Origin: DAOTEJ01 sp035454085
GTDB taxonomy: Bacteria > Pseudomonadota > Gammaproteobacteria > Burkholderiales > Burkholderiaceae_F
DNA: 51,820 bases
Direction: 5' to 3'
Assembly: GCA_035454085.1 (NCBI GenBank)
Contig: DAOTEJ010000009.1
Coordinates: 1 to 51,820 of the forward strand
Shown: one piece after another, positions 26,213-35,759 of the stretch
How the letters are laid out: each line of letters begins with the position of its first letter
Numbering within the stretch: the first letter of the stretch is position 1
Program-made: the position numbers and the translations under genes
The notes under the pieces: generated by a model
What the model saw: the letters and a program-made list of their open reading frames with translations, nothing else
Database searches by the model: none
What the model was told of the DNA's origin: nothing

Positions 26213-29200
26213 ATGAACGCGCCCCTGCCTGAATCCGTCCGCCGTGCGCTGACGGAAGTCACCCTCGAAGACAAGTGGACGCTGGAGCGCGGCCGCGCCT
26301 ACATGAGCGGCACGCAGGCCCTGATCCGGCTGATGATGCTCCAGCGCGAGCGCGACCTGGCGGCGGGCCTCAACACCGCCGGCTTCCTTACCGGCTACCG
26401 CGGCAGCCCGCTGGGCTCGGTGGACCAGACCGCCCAGCGCGCGCGCAAGCACCTGGCCTCGAGCCACATCACCTTCACGCCCGGCGTGAATGAAGATCTC
26501 GCCGCCACCAGCGTGTGGGGCACACAGCAGGTCAACATGTACGCCGGTGCGAAGTACGACGGCGTGTTTGCCATGTGGTACGGCAAGGGTCCCGGCGTGG
26601 ACCGCTGCGGCGACGTGTTCAAGCACGCCAACGCCGCGGGCACGAGCCGCCACGGCGGCGTGCTCGTGGTGGCGGGTGACGATCACGCCGCCAAGAGCTC
26701 GACCCTGCCGCACCAGAGCGACCACATCCTCAAGGCCTGCCTGATTCCGCTGCTGTATCCGGCCACGGTGCAGGAGTACCTGGACCTCGGCCTGCACGGC
26801 TACGCCATGAGCCGCTGGGCCGGCGTGTGGGTGGGCATGAAGACGGTGACCGAGGTGGTCGAGGCCTCGGCCAGCGTGATCGTCGATCCCGGGCGGGTGC
26901 AGATCACAATTCCCCAGGACTTCGTGCTGCCGCCCGACGGACTCAATATCCGCTGGCCCGACACGCCGTTGGCGCAGGAGGCGCGCCTGCTCGACTACAA
27001 GCTCTACGCCGCGCTCGCCTATGCGCGTGCCAACAAGCTCAACTACACGGCGATCGACGCGCCCAACGCGCGCTTCGGCATCGTGGCCAGCGGCAAGGCC
27101 TACCTCGACACCCGCCAGGCGCTCGCCGACCTGGGCCTGGACGAGGCCGCCTGCCGCCGGCTCGGCATCAAGCTGTTCAAGGTCGGCATGGTGTGGCCGC
27201 TCGAGGCGCAGGGCATCTCGGAGTTCTGCGAAGGACTCGAGGAAGTGCTGGTGGTCGAGGAGAAGCGCCAGATCGTCGAGTATCAGTTGAAGGAGGAACT
27301 CTTCAACTGGGTGGGCCGCGGCAAGAAGGTGCCGCGGGTGATCGGCAAGTTCGACGAGAAGGACGGCGGCGAGTGGGCCGTGCCCCAGGGCAACTGGATC
27401 CTGCCCGCGCACTACGAGTTCAGCCCCGCGCTGATCGCCAAGGCCATCGCCACCCGCATCGGCAGGCTCGAACTGCCCAGCGAGGTGCGCGCCCGCATGG
27501 CCGCGCGCCTGGCAGTGATCGAGGCCAAGGAGAAGGCGCTCGCCCGGCCGCGCCTGGTCGTGGAGCGCAAGCCTTTCTACTGCTCGGGCTGCCCGCACAA
27601 CACCAGCACCGTGGTGCCCGAAGGATCGCGCGCCGTGGCGGGGATCGGCTGCCACTACATGGTGGTGTGGCAGGACCGGCGTACCGAAACCTTCACGCAG
27701 ATGGGCGGCGAGGGGGTGCCCTGGATCGGCCAGGCGCCCTTCACCAACGAAAAGCACATCTTCGCCAACCTGGGCGACGGCACGTATTTCCACTCGGGCT
27801 ACCTCGCCGTGCGCGCCGCCGTGGCGGCCAAGGTGCCCATCACCTACAAGATCCTGTTCAACGACGCCGTGGCCATGACCGGCGGCCAGACGGTCGACGG
27901 CCAGCTCACCGTGCCGCAGATCACGCAGCAGATGGCGGCCGAGGGCGTGCAGAAAATCGTCATCGTCACCGACGAGCCGGAGAAGTACGACGCGCGCAGC
28001 GAGCTCGACCACAGCGCGGTCAACGCCAAGGGTGCGACCGGCCGCGCCTGGGAACTGGCGCCCGGGGTGCCGGTGTATCACCGCGATGATCTCGACCGCG
28101 TGCAGCGCGAGCTGCGCGAGTACCCCGGCGTGTCGGTGCTGATCTACGACCAGACCTGCGCCAGCGAGAAGCGCCGCCGCCGCAAGCAGAACAAGCCCGA
28201 CAAGATCGTCTTCCCCGATCCGCCGCGCCGCACCGTGATCAACGAGGCGGTGTGCGAGGGCTGCGGCGACTGCGGCGAGCAAAGCAACTGCCTGTCGATC
28301 GAGCCGCTCGAGACCGAGTTCGGCCGCAAGCGGCGCATCAATCAGTCGAGCTGCAACAAGGACTTCTCGTGCCTCAAGGGCCACTGCCCGAGCTTCGTCA
28401 CGCTCGAGGGCGCGCGCCCGCGCAAGGGCAAGGCCGCGGGCGGCGAACTGCCGCGCCTGCCCGAGCCCGAACTGCCCGCGCTGCCCACGGGCCGTAACTG
28501 GGGCACGGTGATCACCGGCGTGGGCGGCACCGGCGTGGTGACCATCGGACAGCTGCTGGGCATGGCGGCGCACCTCGAGGGCCGCGGCCTGTCGGTGCTC
28601 GACATGGCGGGCCTGGCGCAGAAGGGCGGCGCGGTGTTCAGCCACGTGCAGATCGCGCCGCGCGCCGAGGACCTCTACGCCACCCGCATCGCCATGGGCG
28701 AGGCCGATCTCGTCCTGGGCTGCGACCTCATCACCACCACCAGCAGCGAAGCGCTCTCGAAGATCCAGCCCGGTCGCACGCGCGCGGTGATCAACACCGC
28801 CGAAAGCCCCACGTCGGACTTCGTCAAGAACCCGGACTGGCAGTTCGGCGCCAGTGCGCAGATCCAGCAGGTGCGCGAGGCCGTGGGCAACGAGGCCGAG
28901 TGCGCCTTGCTCGACGCCTCGGGCCTCGCCACGGCGCTGATGGGCGACGCGATCTACACCAATCCCTTCGTGCTGGGCTACGCCTGGCAACGTGGCTGGA
29001 TTCCGCTGCGCCACGAGTCGCTCGCCCGGGCCATCGAACTCAACGGCGTGGCCATCGAGGCCAACCAGCGCGCCTTCGAGTGGGGCCGCGCCGCGGCGCA
29101 CGACCTGGAAGCCGTGCGTCGCGCGGCCTTCCCCGGCCAGACGGTGATCGAGCTCAAGCGCCCGGCCTCGACGCTGGCCGAGCTCATCGCGCGCCGCGTG

Positions 29201-29854
29201 GAGTTCCTCACCGCCTACCAGGACGCCGCCTACGCGCAGCGCTACGCCAAGCTCGTGGAGCGCGTGCGCCAGGTCGAGTCCGACCGGCTGCAGTCCACGC
29301 GGCTGGCCGAGACCGTCGCGCGCTACCTCTTCAAGCTCATGGCCTACAAGGACGAGTACGAGGTCGCGCGCCTGCACAGCGATCCGGCCTTCCACGCGCG
29401 CCTGGCCGAGCAGTTCGAAGGACTCGACGGCAAGCCCTTCGTGCTCAACTACCACATGGCCCCGCCCCTGATCGCGCCGCGCGACCCGGTGACCGGGCAC
29501 CTGCGCAAGCGCAGCTTCGGGCCGTGGATGGGCACGGCGCTGGCTTGGCTGGCCAGGCTCAAGTTCCTGCGCGGTTCCGCGCTCGATCCCTTCGGCCGCA
29601 CCGAGGAACGCCGCACCGAGCGCGCGCTGATCGGCCAGTACGAGGTCATGATCGACGAGCTGCTGGGCAAGCTCGCCGCCGACAACCACGCGCTGGCGCT
29701 CGAGATTGCCGCGGTGCCCGAGCACATCCGCGGCTACGGCCACATCAAGCACGCCAGCCTCGAAGCGGCCCGCGCGCAGTGGCAGGGCCTGCTCGCGCGC
29801 TGGCGCGGCGCGGGCGCGGCGCAGGTGATCGCGATCGGCTCGCGCGCGGCCTGA
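26213..29854 (+). CDS. Indolepyruvate ferredoxin oxidoreductase, fused alpha-beta
   Basis: 1213 aa fused enzyme that oxidatively decarboxylates indolepyruvate and other aryl-pyruvates to acyl-CoA, passing electrons to ferredoxin. An N-terminal pyrimidine-binding domain (GYRGSPLG, FTPGVNEDLAATSVWG), a TPP-binding domain with YCSGCPHN and LGDGTYFHSGYLAVRAA, a ferredoxin-like Cys region (CEGCGDCGEQSNC, then CNKDFSCLKGHC) and a gamma-type domain (ITGVGGTGVVTIGQLLGMAA) are seen in order. This long single-chain form is typical of aerobic proteobacteria. It is monocistronic and fits the aromatic amino acid catabolic theme of hppD-phhA, 18 kb away. Confidence 0.93.
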   Translation: MNAPLPESVRRALTEVTLEDKWTLERGRAYMSGTQALIRLMMLQRERDLAAGLNTAGFLTGYRGSPLGSVDQTAQRARKHLASSHITFTPGVNEDLAATSVWGTQQVNMYAGAKYDGVFAMWYGKGPGVDRCGDVFKHANAAGTSRHGGVLVVAGDDHAAKSSTLPHQSDHILKACLIPLLYPATVQEYLDLGLHGYAMSRWAGVWVGMKTVTEVVEASASVIVDPGRVQITIPQDFVLPPDGLNIRWPDTPLAQEARLLDYKLYAALAYARANKLNYTAIDAPNARFGIVASGKAYLDTRQALADLGLDEAACRRLGIKLFKVGMVWPLEAQGISEFCEGLEEVLVVEEKRQIVEYQLKEELFNWVGRGKKVPRVIGKFDEKDGGEWAVPQGNWILPAHYEFSPALIAKAIATRIGRLELPSEVRARMAARLAVIEAKEKALARPRLVVERKPFYCSGCPHNTSTVVPEGSRAVAGIGCHYMVVWQDRRTETFTQMGGEGVPWIGQAPFTNEKHIFANLGDGTYFHSGYLAVRAAVAAKVPITYKILFNDAVAMTGGQTVDGQLTVPQITQQMAAEGVQKIVIVTDEPEKYDARSELDHSAVNAKGATGRAWELAPGVPVYHRDDLDRVQRELREYPGVSVLIYDQTCASEKRRRRKQNKPDKIVFPDPPRRTVINEAVCEGCGDCGEQSNCLSIEPLETEFGRKRRINQSSCNKDFSCLKGHCPSFVTLEGARPRKGKAAGGELPRLPEPELPALPTGRNWGTVITGVGGTGVVTIGQLLGMAAHLEGRGLSVLDMAGLAQKGGAVFSHVQIAPRAEDLYATRIAMGEADLVLGCDLITTTSSEALSKIQPGRTRAVINTAESPTSDFVKNPDWQFGASAQIQQVREAVGNEAECALLDASGLATALMGDAIYTNPFVLGYAWQRGWIPLRHESLARAIELNGVAIEANQRAFEWGRAAAHDLEAVRRAAFPGQTVIELKRPASTLAELIARRVEFLTAYQDAAYAQRYAKLVERVRQVESDRLQSTRLAETVARYLFKLMAYKDEYEVARLHSDPAFHARLAEQFEGLDGKPFVLNYHMAPPLIAPRDPVTGHLRKRSFGPWMGTALAWLARLKFLRGSALDPFGRTEERRTERALIGQYEVMIDELLGKLAADNHALALEIAAVPEHIRGYGHIKHASLEAARAQWQGLLARWRGAGAAQVIAIGSRAA

Positions 29855-29887
29855 GCCCGACACCACAATCCTCCACCCCAGGCAAGG

Positions 29888-29907
29888 CCCGGCGCACTCG
29901 CGCCGGG
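29888..29907 (+). terminator. Hairpin behind the indolepyruvate oxidoreductase gene
   Basis: CCCGGCGC-ACTC-GCGCCGGG is a perfect 8-bp stem with a 4-nt loop, 34 bp after the stop codon. It has no T-tract, so it is a weak or Rho-aided terminator candidate. Confidence 0.4.
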
Positions 29908-30017
29908 TCACTGCGGCGCGCCAGCCGCGGTGCCCGCACGCGACTTGCGGTTTTGATGGCGCGCGCCGCGCCAGTGCTCTAGCGTCGCCACGGTTCTTGA
30001 CTCGGGGGAGGTGGGCC

Positions 30018-30368
30018 ATGACGTGCTCAAGCGAGGCGGAGCAGGCACAGGTGCAGGCAGCGTTCCTGGTGCGCCTGGCCCAGGAGGCCAGGCTGGTGCG
30101 CTTTGCACTCGAGTCCGACGATCTGCCCGCACGCGAGCTCGCGCAGGACTTCGAGCTTGCGCTCGAGCTGGCGGTCGATGCCGACGACGAGGCCGCTCAA
30201 GGCAGCGCGCAGGCGGCGCTCGCGAAAGTGCTGGAACAGGCGCGCGCGCGCGGCCTCGCGGTCAGCGCGGGCCTCAGCGACATGCAGGTCGAGGGCGTGC
30301 TGGGTGCGCAAAGGCTGCGCGTGCTCACCGCCGTGATGGCGCCCTACGCGGCGCGCAACGCAGCCTGA
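30018..30368 (+). CDS. Hypothetical protein, mostly alpha-helical
   Basis: 116 aa from the ATG at 30018, which has the strong ribosome-binding site GGGGGAGG a few bases upstream; an earlier start at 29997 would ignore it. The protein is rich in Ala, Leu, Glu and Asp, and looks wholly helical and acidic (ALESDDLPARELAQDFELALELAVDADDEAAQ). No membrane segment, signal or known motif is seen. It is convergent with the EamA transporter gene. Function unknown. Confidence 0.6.
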   Translation: MTCSSEAEQAQVQAAFLVRLAQEARLVRFALESDDLPARELAQDFELALELAVDADDEAAQGSAQAALAKVLEQARARGLAVSAGLSDMQVEGVLGAQRLRVLTAVMAPYAARNAA

Positions 30369-30390
30369 GCCGGCCGGCCGACCCTGCGCT

Positions 30391-31287
30391 TCACCGTCCC
30401 CCGGAACTTGCTGCGCGGCGCCGGCCGAGCACGCCGGTGGCGAGCGCCGTGCCCAGCAGCACGATCGCCCCGCCCAACGCCATGCCGGGGCTCAGTCCCT
30501 CGCCCAGAAAGATCGCTCCCCACACCAGCGCAAAGAGCGGGATGAGGAAGGTCACGCTCACCGCCCCGGTGGGACCGACGCGCTGGATCAGCCGGAAGTA
30601 CAGGACGTAGGCCAGTGCCGTGCAAAACACGCCCAGCGCGAGCACGGCGAGCCAATCGCGCAGGCCGGGCGTCGCGGCGGGCCAGGTCCACAGCGCCAGT
30701 GGCGCGAGCAGGACGGCCGAGCCGACCTGACTGCCGGCGGCGGCCGCCAGAGGCGGCACGCCGCCCAGGTGGTGCCGCGTGTAGTTGGCCGCGTAGCCAT
30801 AGCACAGGGTGGCGAGCAGACCCGCACCCGCCGCCAGGAGCGCGGCGTGCGTGTCGCCGCGCAGCCCCACGCGGTCGCCCACCAGCACGCCCACGCCCAC
30901 CAGACCCAGCAGCAGTCCGAGCACGCGGCCGCGGGCGATGCGCTCGCCAAGCCACAGCCAGGCCAGCAGCGCCGTCCACATCGGCGCAGTGGCGTTGAGC
31001 AGCGCCGCGAAGCCGGCGGTCAGGCTCAGGGTCGCGTAGGCGAACAGCACGAAGGGCACGGCCGAGTTGGCCACGCCCATCCACGCGATGGCTCCTGCAC
31101 GGCGCCGAAGTTCGGGCCCGTGGCCGGCCGCCAGCGCCAGGGGCATGAGCAGCACCGCAGCAAGGCCAACGCGCAGGGCGATCAGCGCTACCGGCCCGAA
31201 GGCCGGAGTGGCCACGCGCATGAACAGGAAGGACGCGCCCCAGAGCGCGCCCAGCAGCGCCAGGTCGGTCAGATCGCGAGTCTTCAT
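30391..31287 (-). CDS. EamA/DMT family transporter
   Basis: 298 aa from the ATG at 31287, with about ten hydrophobic helices in two EamA repeats. The first begins LALLGALWGASFLFMRVATPAFGPVALIALRV, with ATAPMWTALLAWLWLGERIARGRVLGLLLGLVGVGVLVG at its end; the second ends with SVTFLIPLFALVWGAIFLGEGLSPGMALGGAIVLLG. Family members export amino acids or other small metabolites. The substrate cannot be told. It is divergent from argC with 148 bp between. Confidence 0.9.
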   Translation of the reverse strand: MKTRDLTDLALLGALWGASFLFMRVATPAFGPVALIALRVGLAAVLLMPLALAAGHGPELRRRAGAIAWMGVANSAVPFVLFAYATLSLTAGFAALLNATAPMWTALLAWLWLGERIARGRVLGLLLGLVGVGVLVGDRVGLRGDTHAALLAAGAGLLATLCYGYAANYTRHHLGGVPPLAAAAGSQVGSAVLLAPLALWTWPAATPGLRDWLAVLALGVFCTALAYVLYFRLIQRVGPTGAVSVTFLIPLFALVWGAIFLGEGLSPGMALGGAIVLLGTALATGVLGRRRAASSGGR

Positions 31288-31435
31288 GACGCCATTGTGA
31301 ACAGCGCCTGCGCCCGGGCCACCCGATTCTTGCGCCGCGCGCAGCGCGCTTCGCCGCTGCACCCGAGCCGGTGCCGCGAGCGGCGCGGGCTGCCGTATCC
31401 TTGGCCCTCCTTGCACTCGCAGCATCGAGGCCCGC

Positions 31436-32383
31436 ATGAGCTCCCGCGTTTTCGTCGACGGCCAGGAAGGCACCACCGGCCTGCGCATCCACGAAGTGCT
31501 TGCCGCACGCAGCGACATCGAGCTGCTGCAAATCGACCCCGCGCAACGCAAGGACCCGGCGGCGCGCGCGCGACTGATCAACGCCGCCGACGTGGTGTTC
31601 CTGTGCCTGCCCGACGCCGCCGCGCGCGAGTCGGTGGCCCTGGTCACCAACCCCGCGACCTGCGTGATCGACGCGAGCACCGCGCATCGCACCGAGCCGG
31701 GCTGGGCCTTCGGACTGCCCGAGCTCGCGCCGGACCAGCGCGCCCGGCTGCGCGCCGCCAAGCGCATCGCCAATCCCGGCTGCCACGCCAGCGCCTTCAT
31801 CCTCTTGCTGCGCCCACTGGTCGATGCCGGGCTCGTGCCCCCGGCCGCGGCGCTGACCGCCACCTCGATCACCGGCTACTCGGGCGGCGGCAAGAAGATG
31901 ATTGCGCAGTACGAGGCGGGCGGCGACGCGCGGCTCGAATCGCCGCGCCCCTACGCGCTCACGCTCGCGCACAAGCACCTGCCCGAGATGGTGGCGCACA
32001 CCGGCCTGACACGCGCCCCGGTGTTCATGCCGGTCGTGGCGGACTTCTACAAGGGCCTGGCGGTGATGGTTCCGTTGCGGCTGGATCAGCTGGCCCAAGG
32101 CAGCACCGGCGCGCGCCTGCACGCGGCGCTCGCCGAACGCTACGCAGGCGAGCGCTATGTGCGCGTCATGCCGCTGGCCGACCCCGCCACGCTCGAGGCC
32201 GGATTCTTCGACGTGCAAGGCGCCAACGACAGCAACCGGGCCGATCTGTTCGTGTTCGCCAACGAGGAGCAGGCGGTGCTCATCGCCCGGCTCGACAACC
32301 TGGGCAAGGGGGCGAGCGGCGCCGCCGTGCAAAGCATGAACGTGCACCTTGGGGTCGACGAAGCACTAGGCCTGCCGGCCTGA
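31436..32383 (+). CDS. argC: N-acetyl-gamma-glutamyl-phosphate reductase, short form
   Basis: 315 aa, the short (type 2) ArgC. It reduces N-acetylglutamyl phosphate to the semialdehyde with NADPH in arginine synthesis. The N-terminal part VFVDGQEGTTGLRIHEVL, the catalytic Cys116 in NPGCHASAF, the SITGYSGGGKKMI loop and HKHLPEM are seen. The ATG at 31436 is the only sensible start. No other arg gene lies nearby. Confidence 0.93.
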   Translation: MSSRVFVDGQEGTTGLRIHEVLAARSDIELLQIDPAQRKDPAARARLINAADVVFLCLPDAAARESVALVTNPATCVIDASTAHRTEPGWAFGLPELAPDQRARLRAAKRIANPGCHASAFILLLRPLVDAGLVPPAAALTATSITGYSGGGKKMIAQYEAGGDARLESPRPYALTLAHKHLPEMVAHTGLTRAPVFMPVVADFYKGLAVMVPLRLDQLAQGSTGARLHAALAERYAGERYVRVMPLADPATLEAGFFDVQGANDSNRADLFVFANEEQAVLIARLDNLGKGASGAAVQSMNVHLGVDEALGLPA

Positions 32384-32488
32384 GTCTCAGGCCCGGCGCA
32401 CCCGGTGCGCCCGGCCCCGCAGCCCGCGGGTCGGCGATGCGACGGTCGGGGACAGCGGACGGGGGCAGCCACGCCGCGAGCGCGGCAC

Positions 32489-33604
32489 TCAACCGCCCCC
32501 GCCAGGTGGCGGGTTCGTGGCGTCGTTCACCGTTCCGGGCTCGGGCGTGCCTGGCAGGGAAGCGAGCACGTTGTCCCACACGTGGCCCCGCCGGTCGACC
32601 AGGCGGATGCGCACCGGCATCCAGTAGTGCTCGGGTGCGAGCCAGAACTCCCAGCCCTGTTCCGAGCCCTCGCCCTTGCGCGCCTCGAGCTTCACGGTCT
32701 CGATCGGCTGGCCGGCCGCGCTGCGCACCGATTCGCGGCCGATCACGGTGAACTCGGCCTGATCGATGCGGTTCGGGCGCGCCACCTGCACCGGCAGGCG
32801 GGCGCCGGGCTGGAGGCGCTCTGGATGGCGTATCGCCAGCACCGGCACCTGAAACTGCACCGAGATCGGATCCTGCACACCGGGCGGGATGGGGTGCTCC
32901 GCGCGACTCGCGGAGTAGGTGACGCGCAGCCCCGCCCAGTCGAAATTCACCGCTGTCTCGGCGCGCGTGGCGGTGCGTTGCGTGTAGCGCAGGGGAACGA
33001 GCCCCGTGTCGGCGATCTGCCCGATCGAGCGCGAGCCCGCCAGGACGAACCCGCCCACGGACGCGAGCATGCGGATCTCGTAGCTCGCGCGGTCGGCATC
33101 GAAATTCCACTCGACCACGGTTCGCGCCGTCGCGCCGGGGTAGGCGCTGTGCGCGAGTAAGTAGACCAGCCGGCCCGAGGGCGGCAGCGGCAGGCTGGCG
33201 GGGCCGGCCTCGCTGCGCAGCGACTCGCCTGCCCCCTCGGCGCCCGGGGCATCGGTCGCGTTCTCTTGGGGTGCCTCGGCCGCGCTCTCCGTGGGAGCGG
33301 GCTCAGGGGCGGGCTCAGGCGGGGCCTCGGCTGCGGGCGCGGCGGCAGGACGGGCACGCGGGGCAGCCGCACGTGGCGCGGCCGGCTCGGGCGGCGGTGC
33401 CACGCGGGGGGGTGGCACCAGCGCCACCTCGAAGCTCGAGGGCGTGCTGTCGTCGACCAGCACGGGGCCGAGGTCCGTGCTCACCCAGAGCAGGGTGCAG
33501 GCGTGCATCAGGCCCACGGCCCCCGCGATCACGAGCGCACGGCGCAGCAGCCGGCGCGCCGCCGGGGCGGCAGGCAGGGGCGACATGGCAAGCGCGTTCG
33601 ACAT
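32489..33604 (-). CDS. DUF3108 domain-containing envelope protein
   Basis: 371 aa. One N-terminal membrane helix (RALVIAGAVGLMHACTLLWV), a long Pro/Ala/Glu-rich linker (about 65-130) like that of TonB proteins, and a C-terminal DUF3108 beta domain (about 150-345: GRLVYLLAHSAYPGATARTVVEWNFD, YEIRMLASVGGFVLAGSRS, LVPLRYTQR, FEFWLAPEHYWMPVRIRLVDRRG-like end). Such proteins sit in the periplasm of betaproteobacteria with unknown function. It is divergent from the hydrolase gene at 33758. Confidence 0.85.
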   Translation of the reverse strand: MSNALAMSPLPAAPAARRLLRRALVIAGAVGLMHACTLLWVSTDLGPVLVDDSTPSSFEVALVPPPRVAPPPEPAAPRAAAPRARPAAAPAAEAPPEPAPEPAPTESAAEAPQENATDAPGAEGAGESLRSEAGPASLPLPPSGRLVYLLAHSAYPGATARTVVEWNFDADRASYEIRMLASVGGFVLAGSRSIGQIADTGLVPLRYTQRTATRAETAVNFDWAGLRVTYSASRAEHPIPPGVQDPISVQFQVPVLAIRHPERLQPGARLPVQVARPNRIDQAEFTVIGRESVRSAAGQPIETVKLEARKGEGSEQGWEFWLAPEHYWMPVRIRLVDRRGHVWDNVLASLPGTPEPGTVNDATNPPPGGGG

Positions 33605-33757
33605 GGGCGGAGCGGGGCACGGGCGGAGACTGATGATCGCTAAGATACCGTCCCGTCACGCTCCCCTTGCTTCGGGCCGGCCCGACGGCCCTGGCCGGCG
33701 GCCGCCCCGCCGCCACCAGGCCGTCGATCGCCGCTGCGAAGCGCACTCCCGCACCCC

Positions 33758-34741
33758 ATGAAACTCGCCACTCTCAAGGACGGCTCGCGCGACGGGCAAC
33801 TGATCGTCGTCTCGCGCGACCTCACGACCGCGCATCTGGCCACCGGCATCGCCGGGCGGCTGCAGGCGGTGCTCGACGACTGGAGCTTCCTCGCCCCACA
33901 GCTCGAGGATCTTTACTCCACGCTCAACGAGGGCCGCGCACGCCACGCTTTCGCCTTCGACGCGCGCCGCTGCATGGCGCCGCTGCCGCGCGCCTACCAG
34001 TGGGCCGACGGATCGGCCTACGTGAACCACGTGGAACTGGTGCGCAAGGCACGCGGCGCCGAGATGCCCGCGAGCTTCTGGACCGACCCGCTGATGTACC
34101 AGGGAGGCAGCGACGACCTGCTCGGTCCCTGCGACGACATCGTGTGTCCCTCGGAGGACCATGGCATCGACTTCGAGGGCGAAGTCGCGGTGATCACGGG
34201 CGACGTGGCCATGGGCGCCAGCCCGGCGCAGGCAGCCGCGGGAATCCGTCTGCTGATGCTGGTCAACGACGTGAGCCTGCGCAATCTGATCCCCGCGGAG
34301 CTCGCCAAGGGCTTCGGCTTCTTCCAGAGCAAGCCGGCCACGGCCTTCTCGCCGGTGGCGGTCACTCCCGACGAACTCGGCGAGTCCTGGCGCGGTGCCA
34401 AGCTGCATCGGCCGCTGATGGTGCACTGGAACGGGCGCAAGGTGGGCGAGCCCGACGCCGGCGCCGACATGACCTTCGACTTCGGCCAGCTCGTCGCGCA
34501 CATCTGCAAGACGCGCAATGTGCGCGCGGGCAGCATCGTGGGCTCGGGCACGGTGTCGAACCTCGAGCGCAGCCGCGGCTACGCCTGCATCGCCGAGCAG
34601 CGCAGCCTCGAGACCATCGAGCACGGCGCGCCACGCACGGAGTTCATGCGCTACGGTGACACGGTGCGCATCGAGATGCTCGACGAGCGCGGCGCCTCGA
34701 TCTTCGGGGCCATCGAGCAACGCGTCGCCCCGCTCGCGTAG
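33758..34741 (+). CDS. Fumarylacetoacetate hydrolase family protein
   Basis: 327 aa metal-dependent hydrolase. The FAH fold region has MAPLPRAYQWADGSAYVNHVELVRKARGAEMP, the metal ligands in DFEGEVAVITGD, the SLRNLIPAELAKGFGFFQSKPATAFSPVAVTPDEL core and GSIVGSGTVSN. In Burkholderiales the close relatives serve as fumarylacetoacetase, the last step of homogentisate breakdown (fumarylacetoacetate to fumarate and acetoacetate). That assignment would complete the pathway begun by phhA and hppD but is not proved by sequence alone. Confidence 0.85.
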   Translation: MKLATLKDGSRDGQLIVVSRDLTTAHLATGIAGRLQAVLDDWSFLAPQLEDLYSTLNEGRARHAFAFDARRCMAPLPRAYQWADGSAYVNHVELVRKARGAEMPASFWTDPLMYQGGSDDLLGPCDDIVCPSEDHGIDFEGEVAVITGDVAMGASPAQAAAGIRLLMLVNDVSLRNLIPAELAKGFGFFQSKPATAFSPVAVTPDELGESWRGAKLHRPLMVHWNGRKVGEPDAGADMTFDFGQLVAHICKTRNVRAGSIVGSGTVSNLERSRGYACIAEQRSLETIEHGAPRTEFMRYGDTVRIEMLDERGASIFGAIEQRVAPLA

Positions 34742-34834
34742 GTCGCGGCAGCACTGGATCCAGCGACTCTTGCCAGCCGGCAGCTTTGCGACCACAGTAC
34801 CGGCGCAGAAGACACCCCCAGGGAGACAAGCACG

Positions 34835-35665
34835 ATGGCTGGCAAGCGCGCGATACCCGGCATCCCCTTCAGCTCGGCCGTGGGCGACAGCGTGGACCTG
34901 ATGCGCAAGGTCTGGGGCATGACCGGGCTGCCCAGCATCCCGTCGCCCGGCAACCTGGCGCAGATGGCGGTGCGGCTGCCTACCCAATTGCCGAACATGG
35001 TTGCGCCGACGCTCGACATCGGCGAGCTCGACAAGCGCATCGCCGAAATGCGCGCGGTCGAACACTGGCTGCAGCTCAACCTCAGCATGCTGCGCGCCAC
35101 CGTGCAGAGCCTGGAAGTGCAGCGCTCGACGATCGCCACGCTCAAGGGCATCGGTGGGGCGATGCTCTCGCCGGTGCTCAGGAACCGGCCGGGCGAGGAG
35201 CCGTCGAGCGAGCAGCCCGCGCTGCCCGATCCGATGGCGGCCTTCGCCCAGCAGATGGCCCTGCTGCAAGCCATGCAGGCGATGCCGGCGGCGGCGCTGC
35301 AGGGTGGCGCGCAAGCCCCGGCGCAGACGCATCCCGAGCCTGCGCCCGAGCCCGAGCCGGACGAGTCGCCTGAGCCCGAACCCGAGCCCAAAGCCGCCGC
35401 GTCAGGCCGCCGCCGCGCGCGCAAGAAGGCAGCCGCCCCACGCGTGCAGGTGCCGGTGCCCTCCACCCTGAATCCGGTGACCTGGTGGAACGCGGTCCAG
35501 GACCAGTTCGCACGCATCGCCGCCACGGCGGCCGAGCCTGCTCCGGAGGCCGCCGAGCAAAGCGGCGCGGACACAAAGGCGGCACCCCGAGCACGCGCCA
35601 AGAGCGCCGGGCGCAAGCGCGCCAAGACCGCACGCAAATCCGCAGCGCGCAGCACGCGCAACTGA
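34835..35665 (+). CDS. phaM: PhaM-type polyhydroxybutyrate granule protein
   Basis: 276 aa. The N-terminal half carries the PhaM features: VAPTLDIGELDKRIAEMRAVEHWLQLNLSMLRATVQSLEVQRSTIATLKG, close to the pattern known from Cupriavidus PhaM. A Pro/Glu repeat region (about 168-190) follows. LNPVTWWNAVQDQFARIA is the conserved second block. The tail is a histone-like Lys/Arg/Ala-rich segment thought to bind DNA. PhaM activates PHB synthase PhaC and ties granules to the nucleoid, helping them divide with the cell. The phaCAB genes are not in this window. Confidence 0.85.
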   Translation: MAGKRAIPGIPFSSAVGDSVDLMRKVWGMTGLPSIPSPGNLAQMAVRLPTQLPNMVAPTLDIGELDKRIAEMRAVEHWLQLNLSMLRATVQSLEVQRSTIATLKGIGGAMLSPVLRNRPGEEPSSEQPALPDPMAAFAQQMALLQAMQAMPAAALQGGAQAPAQTHPEPAPEPEPDESPEPEPEPKAAASGRRRARKKAAAPRVQVPVPSTLNPVTWWNAVQDQFARIAATAAEPAPEAAEQSGADTKAAPRARAKSAGRKRAKTARKSAARSTRN

Positions 35666-35717
35666 GGCCGCCAGGCGCGGGGCAGCCCGCCCCGCTGATC
35701 ACCTCGTCCGCCAACTA

Positions 35718-35742
35718 AAAGGCCCCGCATCGCGGGGCCTTT
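35718..35742. terminator. Rho-independent terminator, probably bidirectional
   Basis: AAAGGCCCCGC-ATC-GCGGGGCCTTT is a perfect 11-bp stem with a 3-nt loop, A-rich on one side and T-rich on the other. It lies between phaM (+) and the PEP-CTERM gene (-), whose 3' ends face each other, so it can end both transcripts. Confidence 0.85.
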
Positions 35743-35759
35743 GCATGCGCGAAGCTGAT

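Noticed and set aside
26024..30019. A 1331-codon open frame on the minus strand
   Set aside because: It lies wholly antisense to the clear indolepyruvate oxidoreductase gene and has low-complexity Arg/Ala/His-rich composition without motifs. High GC content makes such antisense frames stay open.
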